The notes: generated from the sequence alone by a model not told the origin. 64,000 nt of DNA from Hippopus hippopus (GCA_946811185.2 OX328099.1:36319299-36383298); one strand, 5' to 3'. Positions 22,690 to 34,305 are shown, counted from the stretch's first letter. A program made the numbers and translations.

Positions 22690-23878
22690 TTTGTGAAGTT
22701 TGTTTAACTCATTCAGCGCTTATATGATATACATGTACAAATATGTCCTCTTGTTTACTGTCTAAAATACAACTTTCCTCAATGTCTGAAAGATTGTTAT
22801 CTTACAGGCTTGACTAAAGAAGCGGACAGCATAGATCCAGAACAGACCACATTGGCGCTGTAATGATCAAGTATTCGCCAAGTTCACGTCAGATACTGAT
22901 CCACACTAAAACTGATGTGCCCATAATAATGACTTCAAGACTTTTCGGAGGCTTTACCAACGAACTATTCTAAACTCAACTTTAATTCTAAATTCTTAAA
23001 CGAGGCATTTTATTGGCTGAGAGGAAATCAACCTATCAGATTATAAATCTAATAATTTTGTAAAACTTTAAAGATCTTTTTTTTAAATTTTCTTTGAATG
23101 GGCTTACGTTATATCAAACAAGAAATATAACCCCAATATGCAAAAAGGAAACTTGCTTAATTAAGAACAAGAAAGATTAAAAAAAAAAAAAGAAAATGAG
23201 AAAAAGATACAATACGTATAAGGTACTGGAATTTGTGGTTTGATGTGAAGATATTTATTTTAAGCAGATACCCCAGTAACTGCTTTATTTTCCTCTTTAG
23301 GATTTACTTAAACAATTGTTACAAGGAAAGGGTTATCCTCTATCATGTCCATTTTCTAAGGTCTCAAAAAGAGCCGCAGGTTATCGTGTAACGGTATCAA
23401 CCTTTGTATATAAGTGTCATACATGGGCCCGCAGAATTCATGTCCTAAATTTTTACCAATCGCAAACTACTATGTATTCATCCCAGAGTGATACCAAAAG
23501 GTAGGTCAAAGGCCAGCTTATACAGCTACCCCGAGATATAGTACTGTAACTAGCAACGTTGCTGCTTTTCTACGCCATCTGAATAATGGAACACTGTGTT
23601 CCTGTCAAGCTTCAATGATCGTATGATACAGCCATCTCCAATAGGAACTTTTGTTATATGCCCTAGGATATCCAGGAATAACCGACTTAATTAAAATTTT
23701 ACCCTTTACCCCGCCATACCCAACTATGGGTGTATTTCGTTGAGGGTATAGACGAATGTTGCACGTATAACACTCCATGAATGCAACAGAATAAATTCAC
23801 TCCTCTGGTGGTTGTGTGTCACAGCTAATTTAGCCCATAGAGGAGTAAGTACAACATTTTAAAGACAAGATAGATCAA
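22690..23878. other. Non-coding intronic stretch, nothing recognised
   Basis: No coding signal or repeat family that I can support. Purine-rich tracts lie at 23165-23215. Confidence 0.4.
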
Positions 23879-23879
23879 A

Positions 23880-24112
23880 GATCAGATTGCTATATGTGGA
23901 CAGTGAGGATCGAGATAAGACTGCGCACAACATGACAACATGCACTCTGATCTTTGATATTTTCTTTCCGCTTTCATTTGTATCATATCTTGGCCTAAAC
24001 ACCGTTGAAATTGCAAAGCCTTCGAATGTTTTCCTAGTTGAGAAAGTCCATTTGTGGAGAGTGTAGACAAAGATCAGATATACGAGTAGTCTGATCTTGG
24101 TTTACAATCTCC
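23880..24112. repeat. Two family D palindromes in tandem
   Basis: The first (about 23875-23955) is diverged. The second (24053-24112) pairs GAGTGTAGACAAAGATCAGA with TCTGATCTTGGTTTACAATC. Confidence 0.55.
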
Positions 24113-24924
24113 GCCTTTCTCGTGGCTTCAGCAATACTTTTGACATTGATTGAATGCTTTTCCGATTAAATGATTGACGAGGTCGATTTTCATAGTAGAA
24201 ACAAAGGTATGATAGGTAGAATAAAGGCAAGGATCGGGTCACAAAGTGACATTGCGAATGAACTTTTATGCGTCGCTTGGATACAAGACCTTCGGTTCCT
24301 CCGAGGTCGTGTGAGTGATAGATAAACTCGTCGGATTTGTAATGCGGTAGTCCTTGTTCGATCTCTCCCAGAAGCGCTTGGTTATATTGGGAGTGCCCTT
24401 ACCCAAGGTACTGCAGAGCCCAAGCATATCTCTTGTGAAACTTGGAAAAGCTAGGAATATCGTGAGCTCTCGCTATAATATGACCGATATACTTTCCCAA
24501 GCGTCGAAACCCATTCAAAAAGCACTCCAGCCCTACATTAACCTCATTTCACAACTTAAGTTACCTTTGTGTCCAGTGTATATCAAAGGCCAGACTGCTC
24601 ATGGCTCATTTTATTGCTTTTATAAGATTAAATGAAGGTTCTACGAAGATTGACTGGGAGCGAATGCTTATATCAAGATCGGACTGCAGTTATGTTTCAA
24701 GTTGACCCGAGTCTACACTCACCGTAAGACACATACAAGGCCGAGTACGGCAGCATGCGGGTGAATACTTTCTTCCTACGAAAAGAACCTCAGCATGAAA
24801 GAATACGGCCCAAGATCAGACTGTATGGGGATGTTTGCTATTCATGATCTACCTGTTCACGAGGGACGTCGGAAGTCCCGGTTAGCAGTGACATGGATAA
24901 ACTTCTTTGAGCACTGAATGATGT

Positions 24925-25165
24925 AATCCTTTAACACTGAACGACAAAATCTTAGATTCGTCTACATTGAAAACACTTGCAGACGCCAAATTGACGTGGT
25001 TTAATTATGAGATATGCCAGTCTGTGAAAGCGTCGAAAACATTGTGGGAAAAGGAGAAAATTTCTGTTACAAGCATTTTCTCCTTTTCCTGCAATGTTTA
25101 TCAAAAGCTATCCCCTTCAGGATCGTTAAAACTCGGGACTGTGTGGTTATCGGTTAAAATCCTTT
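24925..25165. mobile_element. MITE-like family C, inverted orientation
   Basis: Starts ATCCTTTAACACTGAACGAC, then CTTAGATTCGTCTACATTGA. The core is GAAAATTTCTGTTACAAGCA, diverged, between intact GTGGGAAAAGG and TTTTCCTGCAATG arms. Confidence 0.6.
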
Positions 25166-25345
25166 ACCAAACTACCAAATTGAAAACTGAAAGCAAATAC
25201 AGACGATAATTCAATTGTTCGAATGATGGAATATGTCTTTCGAATGGAAGAAAATATTGTACATGGCTACCACAATTTTCTCCTTTTCCTATAATATTTT
25301 CAAAAGCTTTATTTCCCTAAGTCGTTAGAACTCGGGAATGTCTGA
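25166..25345. mobile_element. MITE-like family C, second adjacent copy
   Basis: Directly follows the previous copy in the same orientation, beginning CCTTTACCAAACTACC and continuing to CGTTAGAACTCGGGAATGTC. The core is badly eroded. Confidence 0.5.
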
Positions 25346-25349
25346 TAAA

Positions 25350-26270
25350 GGGCTCAGTCAACATTGTCAACATTGAAGGGAAACAACTCTACAAAAGTAA
25401 GGCATTTTGTCCAAAATGACTTAAAACATTTCGGACTGTGAAGAACAAAGATGAGACCATACGTTCTGTGCCGTCTGATATTGGATCTATATACACTGTT
25501 TGCAAAGGCAACCTTGAAGTCACTTCTGTTAATGCAAGGTATTGAAATTTCCGAAGGTTTATTAATCAAAGAGAAAAAAAAAGAGAAAAAATGGACGCCG
25601 TATTTACTGTTTTATCGACCAATCAAAATTCAGATCGATCGTGCTAGAGTATCCATTGATAAATTATTGTATATGTTTCTGTTTTGCTTTCGGTCGGTTC
25701 AAGGATCAATATTAGTCAATCATTTATCGGAAAAAATAAAAGTACATATATGTATAAGTACATGTACATGTAAAGTACTGCTGAGTTATTGCTCCTCCTA
25801 CGCTGAAAATCTGTATAGGGTGTATACTAGATGTCGCGCAAGATCCAGGTTTTCAAAAAAAACAAATCTTATGGAACAGCCCTGTATATAAAACAAACGA
25901 TATTTCCCAAATCCATCTGAATTAAAAGCAAGCATCTTGCCGATCAAACATTTACTCTATAAATCAGCAATATAATGACATACTTACACTGTCAAGCTTA
26001 CGTAACTGGCCGATTGTTTGAAGGGAATTGTATTATGCCACCGAAGGTTCAAGTTGTGCAGATCAACCTTAAAGCGGCATGCATCCGGATTTCGTTTCGG
26101 CAGGTATTTATAAAGAACAATCACAAGAAACTGATAATTCATTATTCACCTGCAAAGACGGCTTTTAAGCAAGAATCTCGACAGAAAGTTTGCGAAAATA
26201 GCATATCCAATGACAGATTTTTTTTCGATAATTTACTTCAAGACTTCTTGTCACAATCCTTAAGAACTTG
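25350..26270. other. Non-coding intronic stretch with a chance 146-codon frame
   Basis: An open plus-strand frame at 25451-25891 has no recognisable domain, lies on the strand opposite the gene and begins inside a degenerate family D repeat. I do not call it a gene. Confidence 0.4.
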
Positions 26271-26272
26271 CA

Positions 26273-26510
26273 ACGCTCTGTGAACAGGAGGTTTAATGCA
26301 TCTGCAAAAACTATCGCCCCATGTTAGCCTGCACAGTCCCCGCAGGTTGATATGAATCGAAACTCTTTGCTATTTGTAAAATTTTCTGCACGTCCAAGGA
26401 CCATTCTACCTCTTGGTTCAACCAGTTTTTAGACAAAATAGATTTTATGGATCCATCGGTCGATACTTTTTGCAGATGTATTAACCCCCATTTCATAGAG
26501 CATGGCTAAT
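26273..26510. mobile_element. MITE-like family A, hairpin-eroded copy
   Basis: Ends AACGCTCTGTGAACAGGAGG and CATAGAGCATGGCTA. The core (CATGTTAGCCTGCACAGTCC) is partly mutated and the second half is shortened. Confidence 0.7.
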
Positions 26511-27568
26511 CACTGTTGTGTGATTATTTTCCACCTAGATTACGTCGCACAGGACAATAAGATACCTATAATGTAATTCCATGGACGAAGCGTCAAAATT
26601 AATTATAATCGGACCCGTCTTATATACGTAAAAGGAAGGCCGATAATAGGCCGAGCGTCCGTGTATCGGTGTCATTCGCGCTAAAACATCCTGAATAATT
26701 GAAACGTGAATTTTCGCTGACCTCAATGTCCTTTGAACTGATGTAAGTCTCCCAGATACAAAATTTAAAGAAACTTGACCTTATCCCACCGAAACACATG
26801 TAGGCATGGCAAGTTGTATTTTGGTGGGTGGGGACGACAACTTTTCGGCGACTCAGTGGATTAGTTTCATGCACTAGAAGGGACATTTATTTTGTAAAAA
26901 AACATGATAACCGAAACTTTCTGGAGGAGGCAAAATAGCCATGGATCTCTTCACCAAATTTACAGCGAGGCTGGGTAAGTGGGGGAGGGGATGACCCTTG
27001 TTTTCTCTCCTTCTTCCGCACATTAAGTAGAACATGGAAATTTCTTATTTGTCTGTTTATAGCACGTAAGGAAAAAGAACAGTAACTGTTGGTTCGTTCG
27101 CACGATCGAATTACGAGCATTTTTCATATGCAACTGATTAAAATATGGACTTTTGTGTACACTCAATTGAAGCTACTAGCAAGTCACAAAACATTAAGCA
27201 GCTAGAAGGCATGTAATGCAGGCATACTCTTTGAGAAATCTGATAACACAGTAAAGTTATGTCTGCTCAGAGCTGATATATATACACACAGGTACCTAAA
27301 CCGTTTGATTGGTTCATATTATTTGCGTTTATTAAAGGGAGGTTATTATGCTAAACATTACACAATGAAGCAATATCTAGATCTTACACTAAAAAACACA
27401 ATATGTCCTCTCTTTTCTCCGCCATGTTTTGGTAGCATTTCAAAATATCAAAATTTGCGCTCGAAAAAAAAAGGGTGAGAATTTCTACTATTTTGGATGA
27501 TTTTCGAAATTATCAATAAATCTTAAATCTAATAAGAATTTCAGAAACTCTTTCAGTGCCACATATAT
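26511..27568. other. Non-coding intronic stretch, nothing recognised
   Basis: Several 60-90-codon minus frames exist but have no domain, splice or composition support. Confidence 0.4.
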
Positions 27569-27569
27569 G

Positions 27570-27830
27570 AGCCAGGCTCTGTTAAAAGGGTAGTTTAATG
27601 CAACTGCAAAAAGTATCGACACATGTCAGCCTGCGCCATCAGCGCAGGCTGACATGTGTTGAAACTTTTTCTTTTTTGTCAACTTTCTGTATGTCAAAGG
27701 ACCATTCTACCTCACGATTCAGTCGCTTGCTAGACAAAATGGATTTTATGGATCCATAATTATGTATAATTGCTTGGCAGAATGCATTACGGAGATGCAT
27801 TAAACCTTTTCGCCAGGGGATGGCTTATAT
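27570..27830. mobile_element. MITE-like family A, full copy
   Basis: Ends GAGCCAGGCTCTGTTAAAAG and GCCAGGGGATGGCTTATA. The hairpin ACACATGTCAGCCTGCGCC is closed by GCGCAGGCTGACATGTGT, one of the cleanest cores in the window. Confidence 0.8.
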
Positions 27831-27914
27831 AAATTCGTACTCTTTCGATGGCTGAAAAAAAAAAAAAAACCACTGAAACTCGAAAAGATTTTTATCTTAC
27901 AGGCTCGAAAAAGC

Positions 27915-27990
27915 AGGGAGGAGGCATAGACAAAAGATCAGACAGCGCGTTCTGTGCAGTCTGATCTCTTGATCTATGCTGTTCGCAAAA
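27915..27990. repeat. Family D palindrome
   Basis: AGGCATAGACAAAAGATCAG opposes CTGATCTCTTGATCTATGCT around GCGCGTTCTGTGC. Confidence 0.65.
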
Positions 27991-28904
27991 CCTTCTATTT
28001 ACGCCGATAGCACTGAAAGAGTTAAACCCAGGTAATTCATTACCGTATTGATTTTCCTTGATATCAAATTCAGTAAAAGTATTTTTAGCTACAGGGAAAA
28101 TGGCTAATGCACAAGATTTTGTTTCACAGACCGTGTCGAATTGCAGAGCTCTGTCAAAATGGACATAGTTTAGCATTACACTAAAACAAATGAGGAAAAT
28201 ATTGTCAATGCTAAAACAAACATTATATATTTTTTAAGCTGCAGAGCCTAATAGGATTATCCCTTTCTCTCAAATTCAATTTTGGACGGAGTTGCTTGCA
28301 AAACTGTCTTTAATTACCATGAACTCTGAAATACCCAACGGCTCGAGTATAAAAGTAGTAAACACACTGCCTATTGGTACTAGTTTCAAAGAAAATTGGA
28401 TTCGATAATGTCCGCTTACTCGGTTGAATAAAAAAAAAAAAAATCACTCCGTTACATGCACACGGATTTTGCTTAATTCTGTCTTTCACACGGGCGAAAT
28501 ATTTGTATAATAACGGTAACGATTTTTTTTTTACAATACAATATACGATACAATATATTTCATTGCTTTTAAAAGGCATCCTGCCCAAAATACATAACAT
28601 TTTGGAAAACATATCAAAATGAACATCATTGTTATGCCCTTGATCATTATGACAAATTTAACAATTATAACAGATCTGTCCGAATGGGACATCTAGATAA
28701 CTTGCATAAGTCACATAAGACAGTTTTGGAAGAGTAATCATATCGATATGCCCTAAACTGTATCAGTTCAGCGCATAGAGCTGACATATCAAAGATAAAT
28801 GCTAGGATACGTATCAACATCAGAACATTTACATTATATCTCCCAGGCTCGGGAAAGCAAAAAATATCAAATAAAACCCCTTGAAAATAATATAGATGTA
28901 ACTC

Positions 28905-29112
28905 TTTACCCCGATGACAAAATGCTAGTCTTGTATTTATTGCAGACAACTAACTGAAAGTGTCCCAAGTGAAAAATGTTGTCTTAAAGAGAAATAAATC
29001 AGATTGTGGGAGAAACGAAAAAAATCGCCGGATAGTAATATTTTTCCTTTCACCACAATGTCGACTGGCGTTTTCTCAGGGTTTTGAAAACACGGGATTG
29101 TTTGGTAAACGG
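28905..29112. mobile_element. MITE-like family C, diverged inverted copy
   Basis: Recognised by ACTCTTTACCCCGATGACAA at the left and GTTTTGAAAACACGGGATTG at the right. The central palindrome is lost. Confidence 0.45.
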
Positions 29113-29129
29113 AATAACCACACACTGTT

Positions 29130-31215
29130 TCTAACTATAAAACTATGCATAGAACATGTGATATAAAAAGATACACTGTCAACGACTGAAATGTTAAAAA
29201 TAGTTAGACAATAGTTACATGTTCTCTGTTCTACTGGTGTATTAGTATGTCTGCCTAGTTCTATTTCAAGTTTATGATTAAAACACCTAAGCTTTGAAAA
29301 CGGTCTTTTAAATCTATATGGTATGTCTAAGATAAAATATCGTTCGACGTTCAATTGCTATTTGAAATATTTATAATGATGACATCTACTAGATGTGTTT
29401 ATGGAGTCGTGCCATTCCTGAGAACAATTGTCAATCAGTCTTTGCCTACATACATTAATGAAATATGGGACATTTCCAATTTCTTGTGTTATCCAAGCAA
29501 AAGCGAAACCTTATTTAAACAACAATTTTTTAACTTTTGATGCCCAGTTTGTTCTACCACTTTCATCTTGACGCTTCAACATTACATAACATTGTTTGGG
29601 TATCTGGAGTGTTGGGCATATGTAGAAGCTTGCACCAGTATTTTATACAGTTAGACATGTATGAAACACATAGGGGGACCCTCCCACATTCACCCCAGAC
29701 TACGGCGTTGTTAGTGCTTCTATTTACCCCAAGATATCTTTTACAGAAGTCTAAATGTACTGTTTCAATAGTTTTTACATAACAAAAGCCCCACGTAACA
29801 TAAAACTGGTTTCACTAATGAATCAAACAATTTGAAATATTCATTATGTGGAAAGTACCAAAAAGGACTTTGATATTGTTTAATACATAATAATGCCTTG
29901 CGTGAATTGAAAGTTTTTCGTGGGTAGATGACCATGACAGTATCGGTGTAAAGTATACTTCCATGTATTTATACATAGATACAACATTAATTGGAGTGTT
30001 TCGAAAATACCAGTTTTCATCATGTCTTAAATTGCCACCAGCTCTAGATTCAGATTATAGTTATTTCAAACTGAAAACATGTATTCAACAAATTGTAACA
30101 TTTCATACTGTTAATGCCTTGTAATGAAGCCTAACCCTTTCAACACCAGCAAAATTAAATAAACAATTTCAATCAGGCAAAGAGACCAAGATACTGCAAG
30201 TAATACGCGCTTTCATTGAGGATGATCCAACAAAATATCTAATTGTGAAGATTGTGGTCAGACAGCAGGTGAATATGCAGTAAATGGTTGATATTTTACC
30301 TACACTGTACGCTTTATGACGTAAGCAGTTGTTCGCTTAGCGTTCTTTTTTTCTGCATAGCAGTGATCTCCCTTGCTTGGTTCCCCGAGTATCTGGTCCA
30401 CATCGTAATGTGTCCAACACAAATATCTCGGTAGAGAAGTAGAGAAGCTTAAAAACTAATTTATCATAAAATCGATCAGCCAGATAACTCGTGAATGTTT
30501 TCGCTTATTAGTCCGTGGGGTCTTTTTTCTCAAAATTGTCGCATAATTTGAGGTTAGAGATAATTTCATGATTCCATGATTTTTTTTGTACATAGTCTTG
30601 AAACTCGAGTTTCATCTCGTTCGTAGTTTTTCCGCAACTTGGTATCCAGGGTATTCGGTAATTCTTGCATTCCTCATCTGCTTAGCAACAAGCAACTGGG
30701 TGAAAACAAATCAGATGGTGTGCTTCGCTTTTGTACAATGAGGAAATCACTTAAACGCGATATCATTATTAGCAAATTTTAAAAGTATGTCATCGTGCCT
30801 AAAACTTATATGATCGCCCTACTGATATAACCAAAACGCGATATGATCGCTGATTTCAGGCAATAATTGCAACTTGAATGAAAAGTGCTTACTGTCAAAA
30901 TATACACATATTCAAGAACAATACCTCTATATACCCTATTTATCGACCGACAAGAATACATTAGATTTCTAATATTAAAGAAATATAACAAGAGAAAGAT
31001 CTATCAATAGCTCACATGTAAGCTCGTATTCAAAAAGAAATATTGAATTATCTATTAAGTATTTGGCACTTGACAGCATTTTCCCCTGCGGACATTAAAA
31101 AGAAAGATTTTATTATCTCGACATTAATTGGCCATTTTATTCCTATTCAAAGTGAATGAGTCTTTTCTAAAAAAGTAAAAGCTTTATATACTATATTCTA
31201 CTAAAAACTAGACTC
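29130..31215. other. Non-coding intronic stretch, nothing recognised
   Basis: No coding exon, splice-bounded frame or repeat family that I can support in this 2-kb region. Confidence 0.4.
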
Positions 31216-31217
31216 AA

Positions 31218-31340
31218 CCTGTGCCATATATCTGGTCGCTACCTGCACCACTTTTGGTGAGATAATAATTAAAAACTGGACCCTACCTGTACCTTCTCTT
31301 GATGAGGTAATGATAAAAAAATAGGCCCTACCTGTACGAT
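31218..31340 (-). repeat. Tandem copies of the exon-1 splice donor region
   Basis: On the plus strand the string CTACCTGTACC or a variant occurs at about 31240 (CTACCTGCACC), 31284 (CTACCTGTACC) and 31328 (CTACCTGTACG). The spacing is close to 44 bp. On the minus strand each contains a CAG|GTAGG-type donor. The first of these is the real exon boundary; the other two lie just inside the intron. Confidence 0.6.
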
Positions 31341-31733
31341 TTTTTTCATCTCTCTCCACGTTATATTTCCGTCCCCATCGATATCATACACTTTAAATGC
31401 CCAGGTTATTTTAGATTCAATGTCCGAATTTCCAGTCACACATAAACCTAACAAAAACTCGCTGAAGTCAACTTGTCCATCGTTATTAAGGTCAAAAGTT
31501 CGAAACACATGTTCCGCGAATTCTGTGGCATCCCCACGAAAGAGTTTATTATACACTTCTTTAAATTCTTCTTTGGTAAGTTGTCCGTTGCCGGCATGAC
31601 GGCTACCTCTGTAAGCTTGGTACCAGGTTTGAATCTCATCTTCGGAAAACTTCCCGTTTACCATTGATTGTAACTTTTCAAGAGATTTCTTATCCAAAGA
31701 CGGAGGTTCTAATTTAGCACTTTTACCCCCCAT
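31332..31733 (-). CDS. Neuronal calcium sensor-like protein, first coding exon (EF-hands 1-3)
   Basis: Encodes the N-terminal 134 residues of a calcium sensor of the recoverin/hippocalcin/NCS group. The start MGGKSAK has Gly2, the site of N-myristoylation in this family, which would tether the protein to membranes. EF-hand 1 (about residues 41-57) is degenerate, as is usual. EF-2 (DLNNDGQVDFSEF, 81-93) and EF-3 (DIDGDGNITWREM, 117-129) keep all liganding positions. The frame meets a CAG|GTAGG donor at 31332; reading past it gives a short intronic tail. The partner exon is at 18505-18789. Confidence 0.85.
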
Positions 31734-31784
31734 TTTTCGTCATTTTTTGACATAAGAAATACCCACTAAAACAAATGAACGGTG

Positions 31785-32053
31785 CAATGTGAAAAGGGGT
31801 TTAATAAATCTCTGTGACGCATTATGCCAAGCAAGTCATCACAAAATTATGGAAGGCTAAAATGCATTTTGGCCAACAGTAAACTGATTCATAAGGTAGA
31901 ATGATCCTTGGCCATGCAGAAAATTTAATGACAGAAAAATAAATAAATAAATAAATAAATAAATAAACCATATCAGCCTGCGAGGACTCCGCAGGCTGAC
32001 ATGAATCGATACTTTTTTTCAGATGCATTAAACCCCCTTTCACAGAGCATGAC
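31785..32053. mobile_element. MITE-like family A carrying an (AAAT)n insertion
   Basis: Ends GTGAAAAGGGGTTTAATAAA and CCCCCTTTCACAGAGCATGA. A microsatellite of AAAT units (31940-31968) has expanded just left of the hairpin AGCCTGCGAGGACTCCGCAG. Confidence 0.75.
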
Positions 32054-32405
32054 TTATCCGTAAATGTTACTTATTCTCTCTCCTCGTGATAAAACAATCC
32101 TACTGCGAAAATGAATTTTGATCATTAGTTTGAAATATGAAGAACACATTCTTTACTGTCTGATACTGATCTACACCGCTCGCAAAAGTTACTCATGTTA
32201 ATTTCAAACCGACATTTTACCAAAGAATTTGCAAGGTTTTTTTTTTAAATCATTTCATCGGGTAAACGCGCATAACATAAATAAAAATCACAAAAGCCAG
32301 TATTGCACAATATCTTGCAATAATACATTGTCAACGGTCAACAAAGCAATTACGATTGGTTTATTTGTTTGCAATCAAACAGGAGTTACACAAACAAAAT
32401 CATAA
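32054..32405. other. Non-coding stretch, nothing recognised
   Basis: Contains one degenerate family-D-like half (about 32140-32190) and otherwise no feature. Confidence 0.35.
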
Positions 32406-32407
32406 AT

Positions 32408-32485
32408 TTTACAGAAAAGTGGAGAGTGTAGAGCAAGATCAGTGTACACGCATATGCAGGCTGATCTTGTTCTAAAATATCCGCA
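32408..32485. repeat. Family D palindrome
   Basis: GTGTAGAGCAAGATCAGTGT opposes AGGCTGATCTTGTTCTAAAA. Confidence 0.6.
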
Positions 32486-32639
32486 AAGGTATAATTCATG
32501 GCCGGGTATTGGTAGAATTAAGCCCTATATCCAAAATTCACTAACGATTAAATTGTTGCATGCATATAAACACACATGCATAAAAAAGCCTAAAGCACAA
32601 ATAATTAACTAATTTCTTTAACTCCAGACTTCGATTTCT

Positions 32640-32848
32640 CCAAAGAAAATGTTTGATATATAAGTTAACAGTCTCATCCTCTGTTAGGTCTATAAATGGA
32701 AAATGAATATAAACTTGCCAATGGGAAGACCTAAATGTCATTGTACACGATGAACTAGATCTACTTCCATCATTGGATATCTGAAATACGGACCCACTTA
32801 GTCCTGTTACACCGCATTCATGAACCCTTTTCCTGTCGAAGATAAATT
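32640..32848 (-). other. Possible CUB-like exon fragment
   Basis: A minus-strand frame of 112 codons includes ECGVTGLSGSVFQISND followed by SCTMTFRSSHWQVYIHF. That spacing of cysteines and aromatic residues is loosely like the first half of a CUB domain. An acceptor-like TCTTCGACAG lies at its 5' side (near 32841). I see no matching donor or neighbouring exon, so this is only a candidate. Confidence 0.25.
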
Positions 32849-32924
32849 GCTGACCATTAAAAAATAGATTTCGTTGCACTTATTGGCACTGAATGGGATT
32901 TATATAAACGGAATTACTGAGAAA

Positions 32925-32992
32925 GTAGTGGAGTGTGTAGAGCAAGATCAGCCTGCAAGTATGTGCAGGCTGATCTTGCTTTACACTCTCTG
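32925..32992. repeat. Family D palindrome, near-perfect
   Basis: GTGTAGAGCAAGATCAGCCT and AGGCTGATCTTGCTTTACAC close around GCAAGTATGTGC. Confidence 0.75.
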
Positions 32993-33374
32993 CAAAACAC
33001 ATCAATGGTCGCGAACGGCAAGATATGATAGTGAACATTGAACATTCAGAGTGTCAACAGAGGTTTTCATTTCAATCCATTTATTCTTAGACTGTATAAA
33101 AGTAGAAATACGAGTTCTGAAATTTATACCAAACACTATTGGTAAATGCTTCAAGCTTTCACCTGAACTCCAGGCCAACTTTTATTTCCCTTGAACAATT
33201 CGACTCTGGAATGGCCTACCATACAGCATCATCACAAGCCCAAACCTGGCTGCATTATCCGATAGTTTGGACTTGTATACACAGTATTAAAAACAGCCTG
33301 TTTACACCGCAGTATACAAAAAGTCTTTTTAAATCTAGATGCACCATTTCTTATCTTTGCACCTAACAAAGATA

Positions 33375-33603
33375 TTTAATCCTTACCCACACAATCCCAA
33401 GTTAGAACGACCCTAAGAAAATGGGCTTTTGAAAACATGGCGGAAAAAGGAGAAAATGCTGGTAACCAGCATTTTCTCCTTTTCCCACCGTGTTTTCTAC
33501 CGTATCATAGACGAAAACCATTATTTGACGCATATTAGATTTGCCGTCTGAAAATGCTTTCAGCGCGGACAAGTCTAAAGTTTTGTCGTTTGAAAGAGTT
33601 AAG
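33375..33603. mobile_element. MITE-like family C, near-intact copy
   Basis: Runs from TTAATCCTTACCCACACAAT to TTTGTCGTTTGAAAGAGTTAA. The centre GAAAATGCTGGTAACCAGCA is a perfect palindrome inside matching arms (33442-33490). Confidence 0.75.
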
Positions 33604-33605
33604 GA

Positions 33606-33808
33606 TAGGGCACCCTGATGGGATTCATGTAACTTCGCCTTTCATCGCCGAATAAACGTACGGATTCGGCTAAGACTCGGGTATTCCGTAATCGATCGGG
33701 CGATAGACGCTGGTTCCCCGCCCCGATTACAGATTACCCGAGTCTTAGCCGAATCCGTACGATTTGGGCGATGTTACACGAATCCCATCAGGGTGCCCTA
33801 TCTTTAAC
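33606..33808. mobile_element. GC-richer inverted-repeat element, ~200 bp
   Basis: AGGGCACCCTGATGGGATTC at the left pairs with GAATCCCATCAGGGTGCCCT at the right. An inner pair is CGTACGGATTCGGCTAAGAC with GTCTTAGCCGAATCCGTACG. The arms make up most of the element and no protein is encoded. It sits directly at the end of the family C copy. Confidence 0.8.
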
Positions 33809-34011
33809 AAACTGTTCAAGAAAGCGCACTATCAGTAATACGTAACCAGGACGATTGTTGGAATGTATAAATTTGAACTCTTTAATATCAGGCGACAAAA
33901 TTTTAGGAATCAACCATATTGAAGGCGTTCGCAATCCATCCTGGAAATGAGAGGAAATGAGAAGATATGGTGGTTACCAGTTTAAAGACAAAACTCAATC
34001 ATGTTTATTGA

Positions 34012-34305
34012 TTGATTGATTGTATGGTGTTTAACGCCGTTTTCATCATTATTTCAGTTATATCGTGGCGGCCAGTGCACCTATCCAGGCTTTCCTGGAG
34101 TCTCTTTTACCAGTATTCCGCACAATACTCTTTCCAAGCCACTAGCTGCTTTCTTAAATCGTCGAAACAATGGTCAACGATTAGAGAGGAATGAATTCTG
34201 TCGCAATGACACATCAATCCTCGGAAAGGAATTAGCCGAGCCAGGGATCGAACCCACGACCCTCTGTTGTCAAGTCCTGCACGCTACCGACTGAGCTACC
34301 GGGGC
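34012..34305 (-). mobile_element. SINE family E, best copy with tRNA-like head
   Basis: Read on the minus strand, the head has an A box (GGTAGCTCAGTCGGTAGCGT) and a B box (GTGGGTTCGATCCCTGGCTC) with tRNA-like spacing. The 3' tail AACGGCGTTAAACACCATAC lies at its left end. It is tRNA-derived, but the body is a repeat, not a tRNA gene. Confidence 0.8.

Larger units (their letters stand above)
18790..31331 (-). other. Intron of the calcium-sensor gene (~12.5 kb)
   Basis: Bounded by a GT donor at 31331-31330 and an AG acceptor at 18791-18790 on the minus strand. It contains family A, B, C and D repeats and no further exon that I can recognise. Confidence 0.6.

Noticed and set aside
25451..25891. 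146-codon plus-strand frame in the intron
   Set aside because: No domain or splice support, biased by an AAAAGAGAAAA tract, and it starts inside a degenerate repeat.
29355..29782. Two consecutive 61- and 81-codon plus-strand frames
   Set aside because: No recognisable motif and no supporting signals; length is compatible with chance in AT-rich DNA.
34245..34305. Candidate tRNA gene on the minus strand
   Set aside because: A and B boxes are good, but the sequence runs into a SINE body and tail present at other sites, and the cloverleaf is imperfect.
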